A DNA stretch of 64,000 nt from Flavimarina sp. Hel_I_48 (GCF_000733945.1 NZ_JPOL01000002.1:3101001-3165000), one strand, 5' to 3'. Shown: positions 54,377 to 64,000, counted from the first letter of the stretch. A program made the numbers and translations. Notes: generated from the sequence alone by a model not told the origin.

Positions 54377-57184
54377 CTATTTTACGACTAATTTAAAGGT
54401 TTTTGAACCTTGTTCATTACTTGCTTTAACCAAATAAAACCCGCTGGATAACTGCGAAATATCCACCGTTTTTATCCGATTTTGACTCAAATTTGCCGAT
54501 TTTGTCACCTGTCCAGAAATGTTATAAATCGTTACTTCATATACAGGTTTATTGAAACCAATAAATTGTGAAGCGGGATTGGGATACATGTTTAGAGAAG
54601 AAAGCGCTTTTGTATTATCAATACTCAAAGTCGTTGCTTCATTAGCGTAAATCTTGAATTCGCCGGGCGCCAGACTTATGGTTTCGTTAGTATTCGCTAC
54701 ATTAATCGTACTTCCATCAAGCATGTTAAACCAGGTACCATTTTCCTGAAACTGCGGATTTATACTTTTTGCAGTAACACTAAGATTACCTATTATGGTT
54801 ACATATTTAATGGCATCACCCGTAGCCCTGTCATCAGTAAGTTGTATTCTCTTAAGTCCGTCTGGGGTAGACGCGTCCACTGTAAAATTATCGGTTTTAA
54901 AAATGGGCTGATTTAGCTTTAAGTCGATGAGTTTTTGCCAGGTATCGTGCAGTGCCACTCGGTTTGCATCGTTGAGATAGTCCCAGCCGTCAGGTTTTGG
55001 TGCGAGTTTACAATCGGGATTGGGGTAGGGCTGGGGCAACGTGCCATCTTCACAGGTAAAAATACTCACATCATAACCCAGTTCACCGAACTGCCAGATC
55101 ATTTTAGGGCCGGGAACGGTAAAGAAAAATGCGCCGGCAGCTTCCATACGCTCTAATGCCGTGGGCAGGTCTTTGACGTTATAATCTGCATTAGCATTGC
55201 CAAATGCCAGGTTTTTAAACATGAGGCGCTCTTCGTCATGACTTTCCATATAACCTACCGCTGCAGGGACGTCAAAGCCTTTTTCTTTATAGGAAATTCC
55301 AACGAAATCAGCATTATCATAACCCATGGTCGCCTCGTTGTATGGACCGTTCTGAATATTCCAGAGCAGGATTCCCTTGCCTTCATCAGCGCGGTAATTT
55401 GCCCACTCGTTTTCTTCCTGAATTCCGCCTAAATGTTCAAAAATGACTATAAAATTATCATTTTTTGCCCAGTTATAGTCGGCATATTGCTTAAGTACGG
55501 CGACGCGGTCTGCCTGGTAACGGTTAGTGCAATCTTGATCTTCCGCAGTACAGTTTTGGGTAAAACCTTTGGTAAGATCATAACGGAAACCATCCAGTTT
55601 AAATTCGCTGATCCAGTAATCGGTTACGCGTTTTACGTAATCACGGGTTGCGGTTGCGCTATGGTTAAAGTCGTTAAAAACGTTATAGGCGTGGGTTACG
55701 GTCTCATTAAAAAAGGGATTATCGCTGCGCGGAACGCCATCGGTGCCGCCATTTGAAGTATTATACAACCTGAAATACGGATTTTGACCGGTCGCCTGAT
55801 TGTAAACCACATCAAGAATAACCGCGATACCACGGGCGTGACAAGCATCTACAAGTTCTTTGAATGCATTGCGTGTACCATAATATTTGTCTAGCGCCAT
55901 GTGAAAAGCGGGATTATAACCCCAGCTGATGTTACCGTCAAATTCCTGGACGGGCATCAATTCAATCGCGTTGATTCCCAGATCATCCAGATAATCCAGA
56001 CGGTTCATCACAGCATTAAAACTGTGGTTGTCATCAAAATCTCGAATATGCAATTCATAAATGACCAGGTTTTCTTTCGCCGGCGCGGAAAAATTTGTGT
56101 TTTGCCATTCGTATTCGGTTTCATCCAGCGCTACGTAAGAGACATCCTGAGAAGTTTTATCTGAAGGATATTCGGGAAGGTCAGGATAGACTGAATCTTC
56201 AATAAATGCGTCATTAAAAGAATCCAAAACTAAAGTGGAATAAGGATCTGCAATGCGGATATCGTATTCCACCACGTATTGATACAACAAGTCTGAAACT
56301 GTATTTTCAGAAAGATCAAGGGTGATCCAAAAGCGGTCTGAAGCACTGTCTTTGTTCAAGATATAGTCATTGGAAATTTCCCAATCAGAACCATTAAAAT
56401 TACCGATGAGGTGCACAAAATCCTTTTCCGGGGCATATAAAACAAAGGTAGCTTCATCAGGATTTGCAGGATCATAATTGAAACCATTTTGCATTCCTTC
56501 TGGAACGGAGGCTTCGGTAGGACTGGGATTTACAAAAGCATTAAAGATTCGTTCTACGGAATTTTCGGTACCGTTTTCAGAAGCGACTAGTTTAAAGTTA
56601 ACGTTTGCGTTCACTTCATAAGAAAAAGTATAATTGGTTATCCCATTTTGAGTGTTTATTAAAGTCCCATTGGCGAACAATTCAAAATTTGCATTTGCGC
56701 TGGTTGTCGCATCGATATTCAAAGTATTTCCCGCGTTGAATATGTTTGTCTGTTCAGTTGGAGAATTCAGCACGAGACGAAAGGTGCCCACGTTAAAAAG
56801 AAAATCCCTGGTCTGGTTTGTACCATCCTTAGATTTGGCCAAAACGCCTATGCTTGAAATTTCCGTATCATTGTAAAAAGTAGTTGGAGTGAAGGTATAG
56901 GAATACGTTCCATCGTTATTATTGGTGAATTTTGCAGATTCTGGGGAATTTCCAAAATCAGTTCCCGTGGCATCTGGATTGCCCACAAAATCGCCATTGG
57001 CGTCAAAATGCCATGCCCAGAGATAAACGTCTGTAGTTCCCCAGGCCTGCTGCGCATCAAGTTCAGAAAGGGTAAGGGTAATTTCCTCATTTTCATCAAA
57101 AGGGTTAGGTGCGACCGTGATCTGCTGGGCAAAACCCATTGCGGCAATTAAAAAGGTAACTAGAAAGGGTAGTTTTGTTTTCAT
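54377..57184 (-). CDS. Secreted GH13 alpha-amylase/pullulanase-like enzyme with T9SS sorting domain
   Basis: A 935-residue exported glycoside hydrolase. A signal peptide (LPFLVTFLIAAMGFAQ) is followed by two beta-sandwich modules (about 20-225), an E-set/CBM48-like module (about 230-345), the GH13 barrel (about 375-760) and a C-terminal domain. The catalytic triad is nucleophile Asp536 (GFRYDLTKGF), acid/base Glu583 (IFEHLGG) and Asp650 (MESHDEERL); region I reads DVVYNQ. The last ~75 residues (from MYPNPASQ to TFKLVVK) are a type A T9SS sorting signal. It breaks down starch-like glucans at the cell surface or outside the cell. Last gene of the operon, after a hairpin. Confidence 0.93.
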   Translation of the reverse strand: MKTKLPFLVTFLIAAMGFAQQITVAPNPFDENEEITLTLSELDAQQAWGTTDVYLWAWHFDANGDFVGNPDATGTDFGNSPESAKFTNNNDGTYSYTFTPTTFYNDTEISSIGVLAKSKDGTNQTRDFLFNVGTFRLVLNSPTEQTNIFNAGNTLNIDATTSANANFELFANGTLINTQNGITNYTFSYEVNANVNFKLVASENGTENSVERIFNAFVNPSPTEASVPEGMQNGFNYDPANPDEATFVLYAPEKDFVHLIGNFNGSDWEISNDYILNKDSASDRFWITLDLSENTVSDLLYQYVVEYDIRIADPYSTLVLDSFNDAFIEDSVYPDLPEYPSDKTSQDVSYVALDETEYEWQNTNFSAPAKENLVIYELHIRDFDDNHSFNAVMNRLDYLDDLGINAIELMPVQEFDGNISWGYNPAFHMALDKYYGTRNAFKELVDACHARGIAVILDVVYNQATGQNPYFRLYNTSNGGTDGVPRSDNPFFNETVTHAYNVFNDFNHSATATRDYVKRVTDYWISEFKLDGFRYDLTKGFTQNCTAEDQDCTNRYQADRVAVLKQYADYNWAKNDNFIVIFEHLGGIQEENEWANYRADEGKGILLWNIQNGPYNEATMGYDNADFVGISYKEKGFDVPAAVGYMESHDEERLMFKNLAFGNANADYNVKDLPTALERMEAAGAFFFTVPGPKMIWQFGELGYDVSIFTCEDGTLPQPYPNPDCKLAPKPDGWDYLNDANRVALHDTWQKLIDLKLNQPIFKTDNFTVDASTPDGLKRIQLTDDRATGDAIKYVTIIGNLSVTAKSINPQFQENGTWFNMLDGSTINVANTNETISLAPGEFKIYANEATTLSIDNTKALSSLNMYPNPASQFIGFNKPVYEVTIYNISGQVTKSANLSQNRIKTVDISQLSSGFYLVKASNEQGSKTFKLVVK

Positions 57185-57200
57185 AGAAATGATTTAAAAT

Positions 57201-57235
57201 AAAAAAGGCTGAATCGTTTAAAATTCAGCCTTTTT
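57201..57235 (-). terminator. Intra-operon hairpin between the SusE/F-like gene and amylase
   Basis: AAAAAAGGCTGAAT (plus) pairs with ATTCAGCCTTTTT; the T-tract on either strand makes it terminator-like. It lies 10 nt past the SusE/F-like stop and 17 nt before the amylase ATG, so read-through or a separate promoter must feed the amylase. Confidence 0.8.
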
Positions 57236-57244
57236 GAGGTGTTT

Positions 57245-58417
57245 TTATTCAGTAATGGGGATAAAAATATATCCACCAGTGAGATCGTTGAACCAAATTT
57301 CATAGGTTCCCGCAGTTACCGGAATATTGGCCCCGCCCATAGTACCAAAACCGCTCAGGGCAGTTGCTGCTCCCCAGTTGGCATCCCAGGCATCATTGGC
57401 ACGAAATTTAAGTTCACCGTCCAGAAGTTCCACTTCCTGAATCTGCCAGATGTGCGGGTCAAAGTCAGATTGGGTCATATCAGTATCAGGAGCGTCAAAA
57501 CCACCTTCGGTACGCGCGGTTCCAATGATAGCGATTGAAGTATACGTTGCAGCGCCGGTCACATCAAAAGCTTCTAACGTTATCACAGGTTCCTCTTTAT
57601 TCAACGTTACCGTATAATAACCTTCTAAAGGAACGGTTACGGGCTGTGGATCTTCACCGCTACCATCGTTCACGGCAGCTACGCCATCCTGAAGCCCCCA
57701 TTGCGGTTGCCACTGGCCGCGCATTTCAAGAAATTTAAATCCTGTGCCATCTGCCAGGAATTTACCGGTATAACTAAATTCCATTTCATTATCTGGATTT
57801 CTAACAAAAGCAGGATTATTCGTATTGTTATTGTAACCCACTGCTGTAGCGTCACCAACTAAAAACAACTGCGGAAGAATGACAACTTCCTCTTCGCCCA
57901 CATTCTCTGGCAAGAACACATTTAATGCCTGTACCTCAGAAAATTGCTCTACTGTATTTGCATTTCCATTACCTGCAAAAGCGCGAAGGCGTATGTAAAC
58001 CATACCACTGTTATTTGCTGACTCAATCCCATCAGCATCCGTTATTGTGGTATCAGGATCATTGTCCAGACCTGCCGCGGTTGCCAGTTGCAACAGTTGG
58101 TTTACGGTTATCCCGGCGTTGGTTTCCATAGTAGATGCCAAAGGCGAAAGCATGTCTGCAAAATCTGCAGCGGAAGAACCCTGAACTTCATAGGTTATAT
58201 CTGTGGGCACACCCAGGTCTACTTCGTTCCATACGAAACGTTCTGCAAGGTTTTCCCCTGTACCATCAGTTAAAATGTATTGCGCAGAAACGTTACTTGT
58301 AAAATTAAGTCCTTCGGGATCTGGCTGAACGGTAAAGTTTAGCCCTTCATCATCTGAGCAACTGCTCAATCCTATGGCCATGAACAATGTCATTGCAATT
58401 AGATATGGTTTTTTCAT
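57245..58417 (-). CDS. SusE/SusF-like outer membrane starch-binding lipoprotein
   Basis: A 390-residue surface lipoprotein with signal peptide and lipobox (AIGLSSC), followed by a Ser-Asp-Asp-Glu tether. Residues about 25-150 are the Ig-like SusE N-terminal domain, and two carbohydrate-binding modules follow (about 180-285, LFLVGDATAVGYNNNTN; about 290-390, IAIIGTARTEGGFD), each with aromatic residues suited to glucan stacking (e.g. WQPQWGL; ANDAWDANWG). It would hold maltodextrins near the SusCD transporter. It lies 30 nt downstream of susD. Confidence 0.88.
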   Translation of the reverse strand: MKKPYLIAMTLFMAIGLSSCSDDEGLNFTVQPDPEGLNFTSNVSAQYILTDGTGENLAERFVWNEVDLGVPTDITYEVQGSSAADFADMLSPLASTMETNAGITVNQLLQLATAAGLDNDPDTTITDADGIESANNSGMVYIRLRAFAGNGNANTVEQFSEVQALNVFLPENVGEEEVVILPQLFLVGDATAVGYNNNTNNPAFVRNPDNEMEFSYTGKFLADGTGFKFLEMRGQWQPQWGLQDGVAAVNDGSGEDPQPVTVPLEGYYTVTLNKEEPVITLEAFDVTGAATYTSIAIIGTARTEGGFDAPDTDMTQSDFDPHIWQIQEVELLDGELKFRANDAWDANWGAATALSGFGTMGGANIPVTAGTYEIWFNDLTGGYIFIPITE

Positions 58418-58447
58418 TTGTATATACTTTATAATTAATATTTGAAT

Positions 58448-60055
58448 TTAATAACCTGGGTTTTGAGTCAGGTTTGAATTTGAAGAAAGGCTTTGATCTG
58501 GTATGGGGAACAATTCCCTAAATTCTGGGATGGAAGTTCCAGATTGTGGCCCTCCTTTATAAGACCAGTTGTACTGACCGCCCGAATAAAGTCCAAAACG
58601 GATTAGATCCTGACGACGTACACATTCCCAGTAAAGTTCGCGCGATCGCTCGTCAATAAGAAAATTGAGTGTCAAATCCCCATCTGAAATATTTCCAGAA
58701 CTGTTGCCAAAGGCTCTTGTCCTAAGCGCATTGATATATTCCAATGCGGTAGCACGGTTTCCACCGCCACCCCTTAAATGAGCTTCTGCATACATAAGCA
58801 ATACATCTGCATACCTGAACAAGGGAAAATCAGTATCTGTAAAAGTCCTGTCTGAACCAAAACCTCCATCTGAAGTCCTATTGGAATATTTTGCAATAAT
58901 ATATCCCTGTGCCGTATTTCCCACATCACTGATTGCTATAGGACGATCTTCAGTAAGTAGTGTGTTGCGCGAATCATTTTCAAAAATTGGATTATCAGTA
59001 AATCGTCTTGAGAACTGACTTCTAACCCTAAACAATCCACCAAAACCCGTGGGATTAACACCCAGTGATTCTCCGTTAGCTTCAGGATTTCCTACTTCGC
59101 CTTGAATTAAAATGGTGGTTCCCCCATAATTTTGAGCAAAACTACCGTCATTGATTATCGGAAAAATAATCTCATTTTGTGCGCCATTCGTATTGTTATC
59201 TGCCATAAAATTATTGAGATAATTAGGGGTGAGCGTATAGCCACTGGCTATGATCTGCTCACACTGCGCAAGGCAATCTGCATATCTGGCTTCGCCGGTG
59301 TATACCTCTGCATTGAGATATATTTTTGCGAGCAGCATACGTGCCATTCCCTGATCTACACGACCATATTCATTCTGAAGTGCAGGTGCAAGGTCATTTA
59401 TGATCTCAAGCAATTCCCCTTCTATGAACGTAAATAGTTCCTGGCGGTTGATTTCTTCTGCCTGCACAAAGCCCACAGCGTCATTTTCTGTGTAGAATGG
59501 CGCTTTACCAAACAAGTCCATAAAGTGATAATAGGCCAGGGCCCGTAAAGCCCTTGCTTCTGCGCGGTATGTTCGAATCTCTGTACGCAAACTTTCTGAA
59601 ACATCCCTTCCGTCTAAAACTTCTGGTGTCGTCTGGCGCAAAAACTCATTAGCAAGGGAAAGTTCGTAACCCGCACGCGCAAAAACACCCAGAATCAAAG
59701 GATTGTCAGAACCCCAGGTATTGCGTTGCATGCCACGTAATCCCGGGTCGTTCTCGTAGCTCCAGATCGCTTCGTCTGTACTTAAATTTTCCAGGTTAAA
59801 AAGACCACGTATATACTGGCTTGTGCCTCCATCAATACCAGCAAGGTTGGGATCATTGTCAGGGCCCAGGATACCAGGGAAGCTCAAATTCCCATAGACG
59901 CCGGCAAGGGCCTGTCTATATGCTTCTGGGGATGTAAAAAGGTCGTCTGAGGTGAGCTCATCATCGTCCTCTAAGGTTACGTCAAGATCATTCTCACAAC
60001 TGGTGAAAATGGAGAGTCCCAACATTAAAAATAATACTAATTTATAGGTACGCAT
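58448..60055 (-). CDS. susD: SusD-family glycan-binding lipoprotein
   Basis: A 535-residue surface lipoprotein that forms the lid over the SusC channel. A signal peptide ends in a lipobox (LSIFTSC), followed by helical TPR-like repeats (e.g. TEIRTYRAEARALRALAYYHFMDLFG, the family hallmark) and the C-terminal RagB/SusD region (LIDERSRELYWECVRRQDLIRFG; LFPIPDQSL). The frame opens at 60076 inside susC, but the ATG at 60055 (MRTYKLVLFLM) gives a better lipoprotein leader 10 nt after the susC stop. Partner of the susC gene upstream. Confidence 0.93.
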   Translation of the reverse strand: MRTYKLVLFLMLGLSIFTSCENDLDVTLEDDDELTSDDLFTSPEAYRQALAGVYGNLSFPGILGPDNDPNLAGIDGGTSQYIRGLFNLENLSTDEAIWSYENDPGLRGMQRNTWGSDNPLILGVFARAGYELSLANEFLRQTTPEVLDGRDVSESLRTEIRTYRAEARALRALAYYHFMDLFGKAPFYTENDAVGFVQAEEINRQELFTFIEGELLEIINDLAPALQNEYGRVDQGMARMLLAKIYLNAEVYTGEARYADCLAQCEQIIASGYTLTPNYLNNFMADNNTNGAQNEIIFPIINDGSFAQNYGGTTILIQGEVGNPEANGESLGVNPTGFGGLFRVRSQFSRRFTDNPIFENDSRNTLLTEDRPIAISDVGNTAQGYIIAKYSNRTSDGGFGSDRTFTDTDFPLFRYADVLLMYAEAHLRGGGGNRATALEYINALRTRAFGNSSGNISDGDLTLNFLIDERSRELYWECVRRQDLIRFGLYSGGQYNWSYKGGPQSGTSIPEFRELFPIPDQSLSSNSNLTQNPGY

Positions 60056-60065
60056 TGTTGCTGTT

Positions 60066-62996
60066 TTAAAATCCATAATTAATTCCGAATAAGAAAGTTC
60101 TGGGTCGTGGATAGATGGTATTATCTATACCATTATTTGAGATTTCTGGATCAATACCCGAATAATCTGTGATCAGAAACGCATTTTGAATACCCGTCCA
60201 TATTCTTAGATCATTGCCATCAATAAAATCCTTGTTGAAAGTGTAGCCCAGGGTAATGTTATCCATTCTTAAAAAACTACCATCCTCAAGATAATAATCT
60301 GATAAAATAACATCTGGGGTTGTTTGAAAATTAGTTTCTAGTATTTGGGTAGGCACGTTGTTCACAACCGTTCTAAAAACGTTACCGTATTGCGCTCTTG
60401 ATGAATTTACGTTATTGTAAATTTCATTGCCAAAAGCGGCGCGCATATTAAAACTAAAGTCAACATTTTTATAGCGAAGATCAGTTAGGAAACCCATGGT
60501 AAGATCTGGTCTTCCATTTCCTGCAACATATTTATCTTCGTTATTGATGAGGTTGTCATTGTTCAGGTCTGCATAGGCACCTTCTACGGGTTTGCCCGTA
60601 TTGTCATATAGTTGCTTGTACAGAAAATAAGAAAACGCATCTTCTCCTTCACGTTGTAAAAGTGCGGTAATTCCCGTACCGCCCGAAATACCTCCCGTAA
60701 GGATATCCTGACCAAACGCCAGCCGATCGATTTCACGGTCTATATAAGTCGCATTATAATTGAGATTCCAGCTAAAATCATCGTTTTCTATTAAATTTAG
60801 GTTAACCGCAAATTCTACACCCTGCGTGATAAATTTTCCGATGTTCTGAAAACCCTGATTGGAGAAGTTAGCTCCGTCTGGAATAGGTGCCTGAGAAAGG
60901 AGGTCATCAGATTCTTTTCTGAAGAAGTCTAACGAACCCGAAATTTTTCCGTCTAAAAAGCCGTAATCCAATCCAAGATTGTATTCTGTGATTTCCTCCC
61001 ATTTAATCCCCTGATTGCGATACAATGGCTGCGCCAGAAATAAAGGTTGGTTGCCAAAAGCATACTGTGAGTTGTTAGTACCCAGTCTATAGCGGGAAAA
61101 ATAGGCAAAGGCTTCCGTGATATCTTGCTGACCGGTAATACCGTACCCAACCCTTAGTTTTAGATTGCTTAAGGTTTTTGATTCCTTTAAAAAGTTTTCA
61201 TCGCTAATTTGCCATGCGCCACTTACTGCGGGAAAGTAGGAAAAGCGTTCTTCTGGCCCAAAACGGGAAGTACCGTCCCGACGTACAGAAGCGCTAAGGA
61301 AATATTTATTTTTATAGTTAAAATTACCACGGGCAAAGTAAGCCAGTAGGACGATATCTGGAAAAGTAGTAGTATCAGGTTCTAAAGCATTGGGATCAAG
61401 TATCTGAAATGAATTATAATCTTCCTGCTCAAATTTTTGATAAGAATAGCCTGTTGTGATTTCTGAATTAAAATCCCCAAAAGAATCATTGTAAACAAAA
61501 TAGCCGTCAAATAATTTATTGGAAACCTCACTGCTATAATCCCTTCTGCCCCCTATAAGTTCTCCCTGCTGGGCGTTTACACCCGTGGCGCTATTGGGAT
61601 CTATCAACACCGTACCACGGCTATTGCTCTGGTCAAGTCCCAGGTTGACTACCGCACGTACTTTTGGCAAAAAGTGCAATTTATAGTCAAGTTTGAAGTT
61701 GCCATAGTATCTGCGTACATTGCTATAGTCACGCGTTTGTAACAGCTGGGCTACAGGGTTAAGCGGTATATTTCCTAATACGGAACCATCTTCCCCACCG
61801 GTGTACTCATAAAAACCACCATATTTTGAACTGGCGTCATAAACGGGTTGGGTGGGGTTATACTGTATCGCCTGTCCTTCAACACCAGGAGCAAAGCGGT
61901 TTTTCTCGAAGTTGAGGTTGGCGTTAAAATCCAGCTTGAGGTGATTGTCAAAAAGGCGTGGATTTATGGCGAGGGAGGTAGTGGTCCTTTCAAATTCCGA
62001 AGTTTTCCTAAGACCTTCCTGATCTGCATAACCGGCTGATAAACGAACTGGAAGCACATCGAAGAGCGATCCGCTTACAGATGCGTTGTGCTGCGTTGAA
62101 AACGTAGTCCGGTAAATTTCGTCTTGCCAGTCAGTGTTTGCCGTACCCAGAAAATCGGTCCGTTCTGGGAAGTTTTCATTGATAAAACCACTAAAATCCT
62201 CTGCAGAGAAAACATCTATTTTTCTAGCCAATGAACCTACGCTAACTTGCGTATCCACATTTACCTGAAGTTTTGATTTCCCTTTTTTAGTAGTAATAAT
62301 GATCACGCCATTGGCACCACGGTTACCGTAAATAGCCGCTGCAGACGCATCTTTTAAAACCGAAAAAGATTCAATATCATCAGGGTTTATTGAAGAAAGA
62401 ATAGATCGAGAACCTCCAGTGGCGTTGCTCTGTACCGGTAATCCATCAATCACAATGAGCGGACTGTTAGAGGCATTTAAAGAAGCACCCCCACGTATCC
62501 TAATCTCAGACCCTGATCCTGGCGCTCCGCTTGTGTTTATGCTAACACCGGCCACACGGCCGTTCAACAGATTTTCTGCGGTAACGTTGTTTCCTTTATT
62601 AAAATCGTCCTCGCTTACAAGCTCTACCGAGCCAGTGAGGTCTTTCTTGGTTGTGGTACCATAACCTACCACTACCACAGCTTCCAGTTCTGCGGCATCC
62701 TCAGCAAGGCTAACATCAATATTGGGCTGTCCCGTGAAAGGTATGGTTTGGGTTTTGAACCCTACAAACGAAAATTCAATCACATCGCCGTTGTTTATTC
62801 CGGTTAGGGTGTAATTTCCGTCAAAGTCTGTAGTAACTCCATTTGTGGTATTCTGTACCAGGATATTCACTCCTGGAATGGGTTGATTTGTAGATGCCTC
62901 GGTTATCGTTCCGCTCACAGTATTCTGCGCAAACGATGTAAAAGAGGCAAACAAAAAGAGGAACGAGAGTCCCTTTAAAATTGATCTCATGTACAT
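60066..62996 (-). CDS. susC: SusC-family TonB-dependent outer membrane transporter
   Basis: A 976-residue importer. The signal peptide (GLSFLFLFASFTSFAQ) is followed by the carboxypeptidase-like domain of SusC proteins (VSGTITEASTNQPIPGVNILV), a TonB-box region (EAVVVVGYGTTTKKDLTGSV), the plug domain (VAGVSINTSGAPGSGSEIRIRG) and the 22-strand barrel, ending in FLFGINYGF with the terminal aromatic. It imports oligosaccharides held by SusD, powered by TonB. Given the amylase, starch-like glucans are the probable substrate. First gene of the operon, divergent from the LacI-type regulator. Confidence 0.95.
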   Translation of the reverse strand: MYMRSILKGLSFLFLFASFTSFAQNTVSGTITEASTNQPIPGVNILVQNTTNGVTTDFDGNYTLTGINNGDVIEFSFVGFKTQTIPFTGQPNIDVSLAEDAAELEAVVVVGYGTTTKKDLTGSVELVSEDDFNKGNNVTAENLLNGRVAGVSINTSGAPGSGSEIRIRGGASLNASNSPLIVIDGLPVQSNATGGSRSILSSINPDDIESFSVLKDASAAAIYGNRGANGVIIITTKKGKSKLQVNVDTQVSVGSLARKIDVFSAEDFSGFINENFPERTDFLGTANTDWQDEIYRTTFSTQHNASVSGSLFDVLPVRLSAGYADQEGLRKTSEFERTTTSLAINPRLFDNHLKLDFNANLNFEKNRFAPGVEGQAIQYNPTQPVYDASSKYGGFYEYTGGEDGSVLGNIPLNPVAQLLQTRDYSNVRRYYGNFKLDYKLHFLPKVRAVVNLGLDQSNSRGTVLIDPNSATGVNAQQGELIGGRRDYSSEVSNKLFDGYFVYNDSFGDFNSEITTGYSYQKFEQEDYNSFQILDPNALEPDTTTFPDIVLLAYFARGNFNYKNKYFLSASVRRDGTSRFGPEERFSYFPAVSGAWQISDENFLKESKTLSNLKLRVGYGITGQQDITEAFAYFSRYRLGTNNSQYAFGNQPLFLAQPLYRNQGIKWEEITEYNLGLDYGFLDGKISGSLDFFRKESDDLLSQAPIPDGANFSNQGFQNIGKFITQGVEFAVNLNLIENDDFSWNLNYNATYIDREIDRLAFGQDILTGGISGGTGITALLQREGEDAFSYFLYKQLYDNTGKPVEGAYADLNNDNLINNEDKYVAGNGRPDLTMGFLTDLRYKNVDFSFNMRAAFGNEIYNNVNSSRAQYGNVFRTVVNNVPTQILETNFQTTPDVILSDYYLEDGSFLRMDNITLGYTFNKDFIDGNDLRIWTGIQNAFLITDYSGIDPEISNNGIDNTIYPRPRTFLFGINYGF

Positions 62997-63207
62997 ATTT
63001 TGAATAATTCTATTATTAAAATTGCTTAATTCTGAATTTTAAGCGCATAAAAATAGATATTCTCAATATAACAGGGTAGTGTGAAACTAGAGCGGTGCCA
63101 ACTATAACGGTTTCGTGTTGACAACTTTTTTTGAAGAGGAAGAAGAGCGCTTATTTTATGATAAGAAGTGACAATGTAGCTATATTTTTTTTAAATTGAC
63201 CCACGCT
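62997..63207. promoter_or_regulatory. Divergent control region of the glucan locus
   Basis: A 211-nt spacer between susC (minus) and the LacI-type gene (plus). A near-consensus minus-strand -7 box, TATTTTTA (one mismatch), lies around 63048-63055. GAAAC (63083-63087) and GTTTC (63110-63114) form a loose inverted pair that could be an operator, but no convincing LacI palindrome with a central CG is visible. Confidence 0.35.
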
Positions 63208-64000
63208 ATGAAAAGAAAAATAACCTTAAAAGATATTGCGAAAGAGCTGAGCGTATCTATTTCAACCGTTTCAAAATCCCTTAAAGATAGTTCGGAAATA
63301 GGGGAAGATACCCGTGAGAAGGTGAAGGCATTTGCTGCACTTTACAATTACAAACCCAATAATATAGCGATAAGCCTTAAAAATCGGCGTACCAAGAACA
63401 TTGCGCTTATCATCCCCGAGATCGTAAACGATTTTTTTGGTGAAGTAATAGGCGGGGTGGAAGAAGCGGCTAATGAGAAAGGCTACAATGTTATCGTTTG
63501 CCTTTCCAATGAATCTTTTGATAAAGAGGTTGTCAATATAGATACCCTGGCGCATGGTGGTCAGGTAGACGGATTTATCATTTCACTTTCCAAAGAAACC
63601 ATGTTGCGCCAGGATTATAACCATCTCATTGAGGTTGAAAATCAAGGTATGCCACTGGTAATGGTAGATCGTGTGACAGAGCAGGTTCTTTGCGATAAGG
63701 TAATTGTTGACGATGCACGTGGCAGTTATAACGCGGTAAGCCATCTTATAGAACAAGGTCGAAAAAAGATTGCATTGATAACCACGGTAGACTATATAAG
63801 CGTGGGGCACCTGCGTACTCAGGGCTATATTAAAGCCCTGGGCGATCATGGACTGGAAATAAATGAGGATCTAATTGTACGCGTAGATGATATTGCAAAA
63901 TGTGAGGCGCAGATCGCCGCGATGATAAAGAAGAACGAAATAGATGGTGTTTTTGCCGTAAACGAACTTTTTGCGGTTATTGCTATGCAAGCTGTACATC
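63208..64000 (+). CDS. LacI-family transcriptional regulator (partial, runs off the window)
   Basis: At least 264 residues, cut by the window end. The N-terminal helix-turn-helix is textbook LacI: MKRKITLKDIAKELSVSIST followed by VSKSLKDSSEIGEDTREKV, then the hinge helix region PNNIAISLKNRRTKNIALI. The effector domain is of the sugar-binding-protein type (IIPEIVNDFFGEVIGGVEEAA; VDDARGSYNAVSHLIEQG; QGYIKALGDHGL). It is divergent from the susC operon and probably controls it in response to maltodextrins, taking the place of the SusR sensor of Bacteroides. About 75 C-terminal residues are missing. Confidence 0.93.
   Translation, partial: MKRKITLKDIAKELSVSISTVSKSLKDSSEIGEDTREKVKAFAALYNYKPNNIAISLKNRRTKNIALIIPEIVNDFFGEVIGGVEEAANEKGYNVIVCLSNESFDKEVVNIDTLAHGGQVDGFIISLSKETMLRQDYNHLIEVENQGMPLVMVDRVTEQVLCDKVIVDDARGSYNAVSHLIEQGRKKIALITTVDYISVGHLRTQGYIKALGDHGLEINEDLIVRVDDIAKCEAQIAAMIKKNEIDGVFAVNELFAVIAMQAVH

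Overview
The window looks like chromosomal DNA from a marine member of the Flavobacteriaceae (Bacteroidota). The evidence is the gene content (SusC/SusD pair, type IX secretion parts PorT and Plug, a secreted amylase with a C-terminal T9SS sorting domain, a complete Na+-translocating NADH:quinone reductase, single-subunit transketolase, menaquinone-type UbiE), AT-rich spacers, and repeated promoters of the Bacteroidota -7 type (TAnnTTTG). I found no rRNA, tRNA, CRISPR array, insertion sequence or prophage. Most of it is ordinary core genome. The species cannot be fixed from the sequence alone.

Layout. 0-9.9 kb: ABC exporter, phosphate-selective-type porin, ubiE-porT pair, trkA-trkH potassium uptake pair, a YpdA-like flavoprotein and a fasciclin lipoprotein. 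9.9-19.7 kb: metabolic and housekeeping genes (purT, an aspartate aminotransferase, a lipid desaturase, rsmG, pruA, apaG), a DUF3667 membrane protein and the T9SS Plug protein. 19.8-27.6 kb: nqrABCDEF, a small unknown protein and apbE, whose product attaches FMN to NqrB and NqrC. nqrC carries an apparent one-base deletion near its start. 27.6-35.2 kb: a map-HNH-methyltransferase group, then a TetR-ABC-HlyD-TolC exporter operon whose ATPase has lost several canonical catalytic residues and whose regulator has a 17-bp palindrome at its promoter. 35.3-46.6 kb: DEAD-box helicase, several small or unknown proteins, pyrG, yidC and transketolase. 46.6-52.8 kb: unknown membrane protein, MFS transporter, three tandem secreted paralogues, and the aguB-aguA agmatine-to-putrescine pair. 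52.9-64 kb: an alcohol-dehydrogenase-like gene, a repeat cluster, and an alpha-glucan utilisation locus (GH13 amylase, SusE/F-like, SusD, SusC) next to a divergent LacI-family regulator that runs off the end of the window.

How the genes fit together. The Nqr complex supplies a sodium gradient and ApbE matures it. PorT and Plug belong to the T9SS, the route predicted for export of the amylase encoded at the far end. SusCD and the SusE/F-like lipoprotein would bind and import the maltodextrins that the amylase releases, probably under control of the LacI-type regulator.

No clearly new multi-gene system stands out. The best leads are the degenerate ABC exporter with its palindromic operator, the nqrC frameshift, the repeat cluster near 54.1 kb, the three tandem secreted paralogues, and a membrane protein fused to a degenerate Nudix-like domain.
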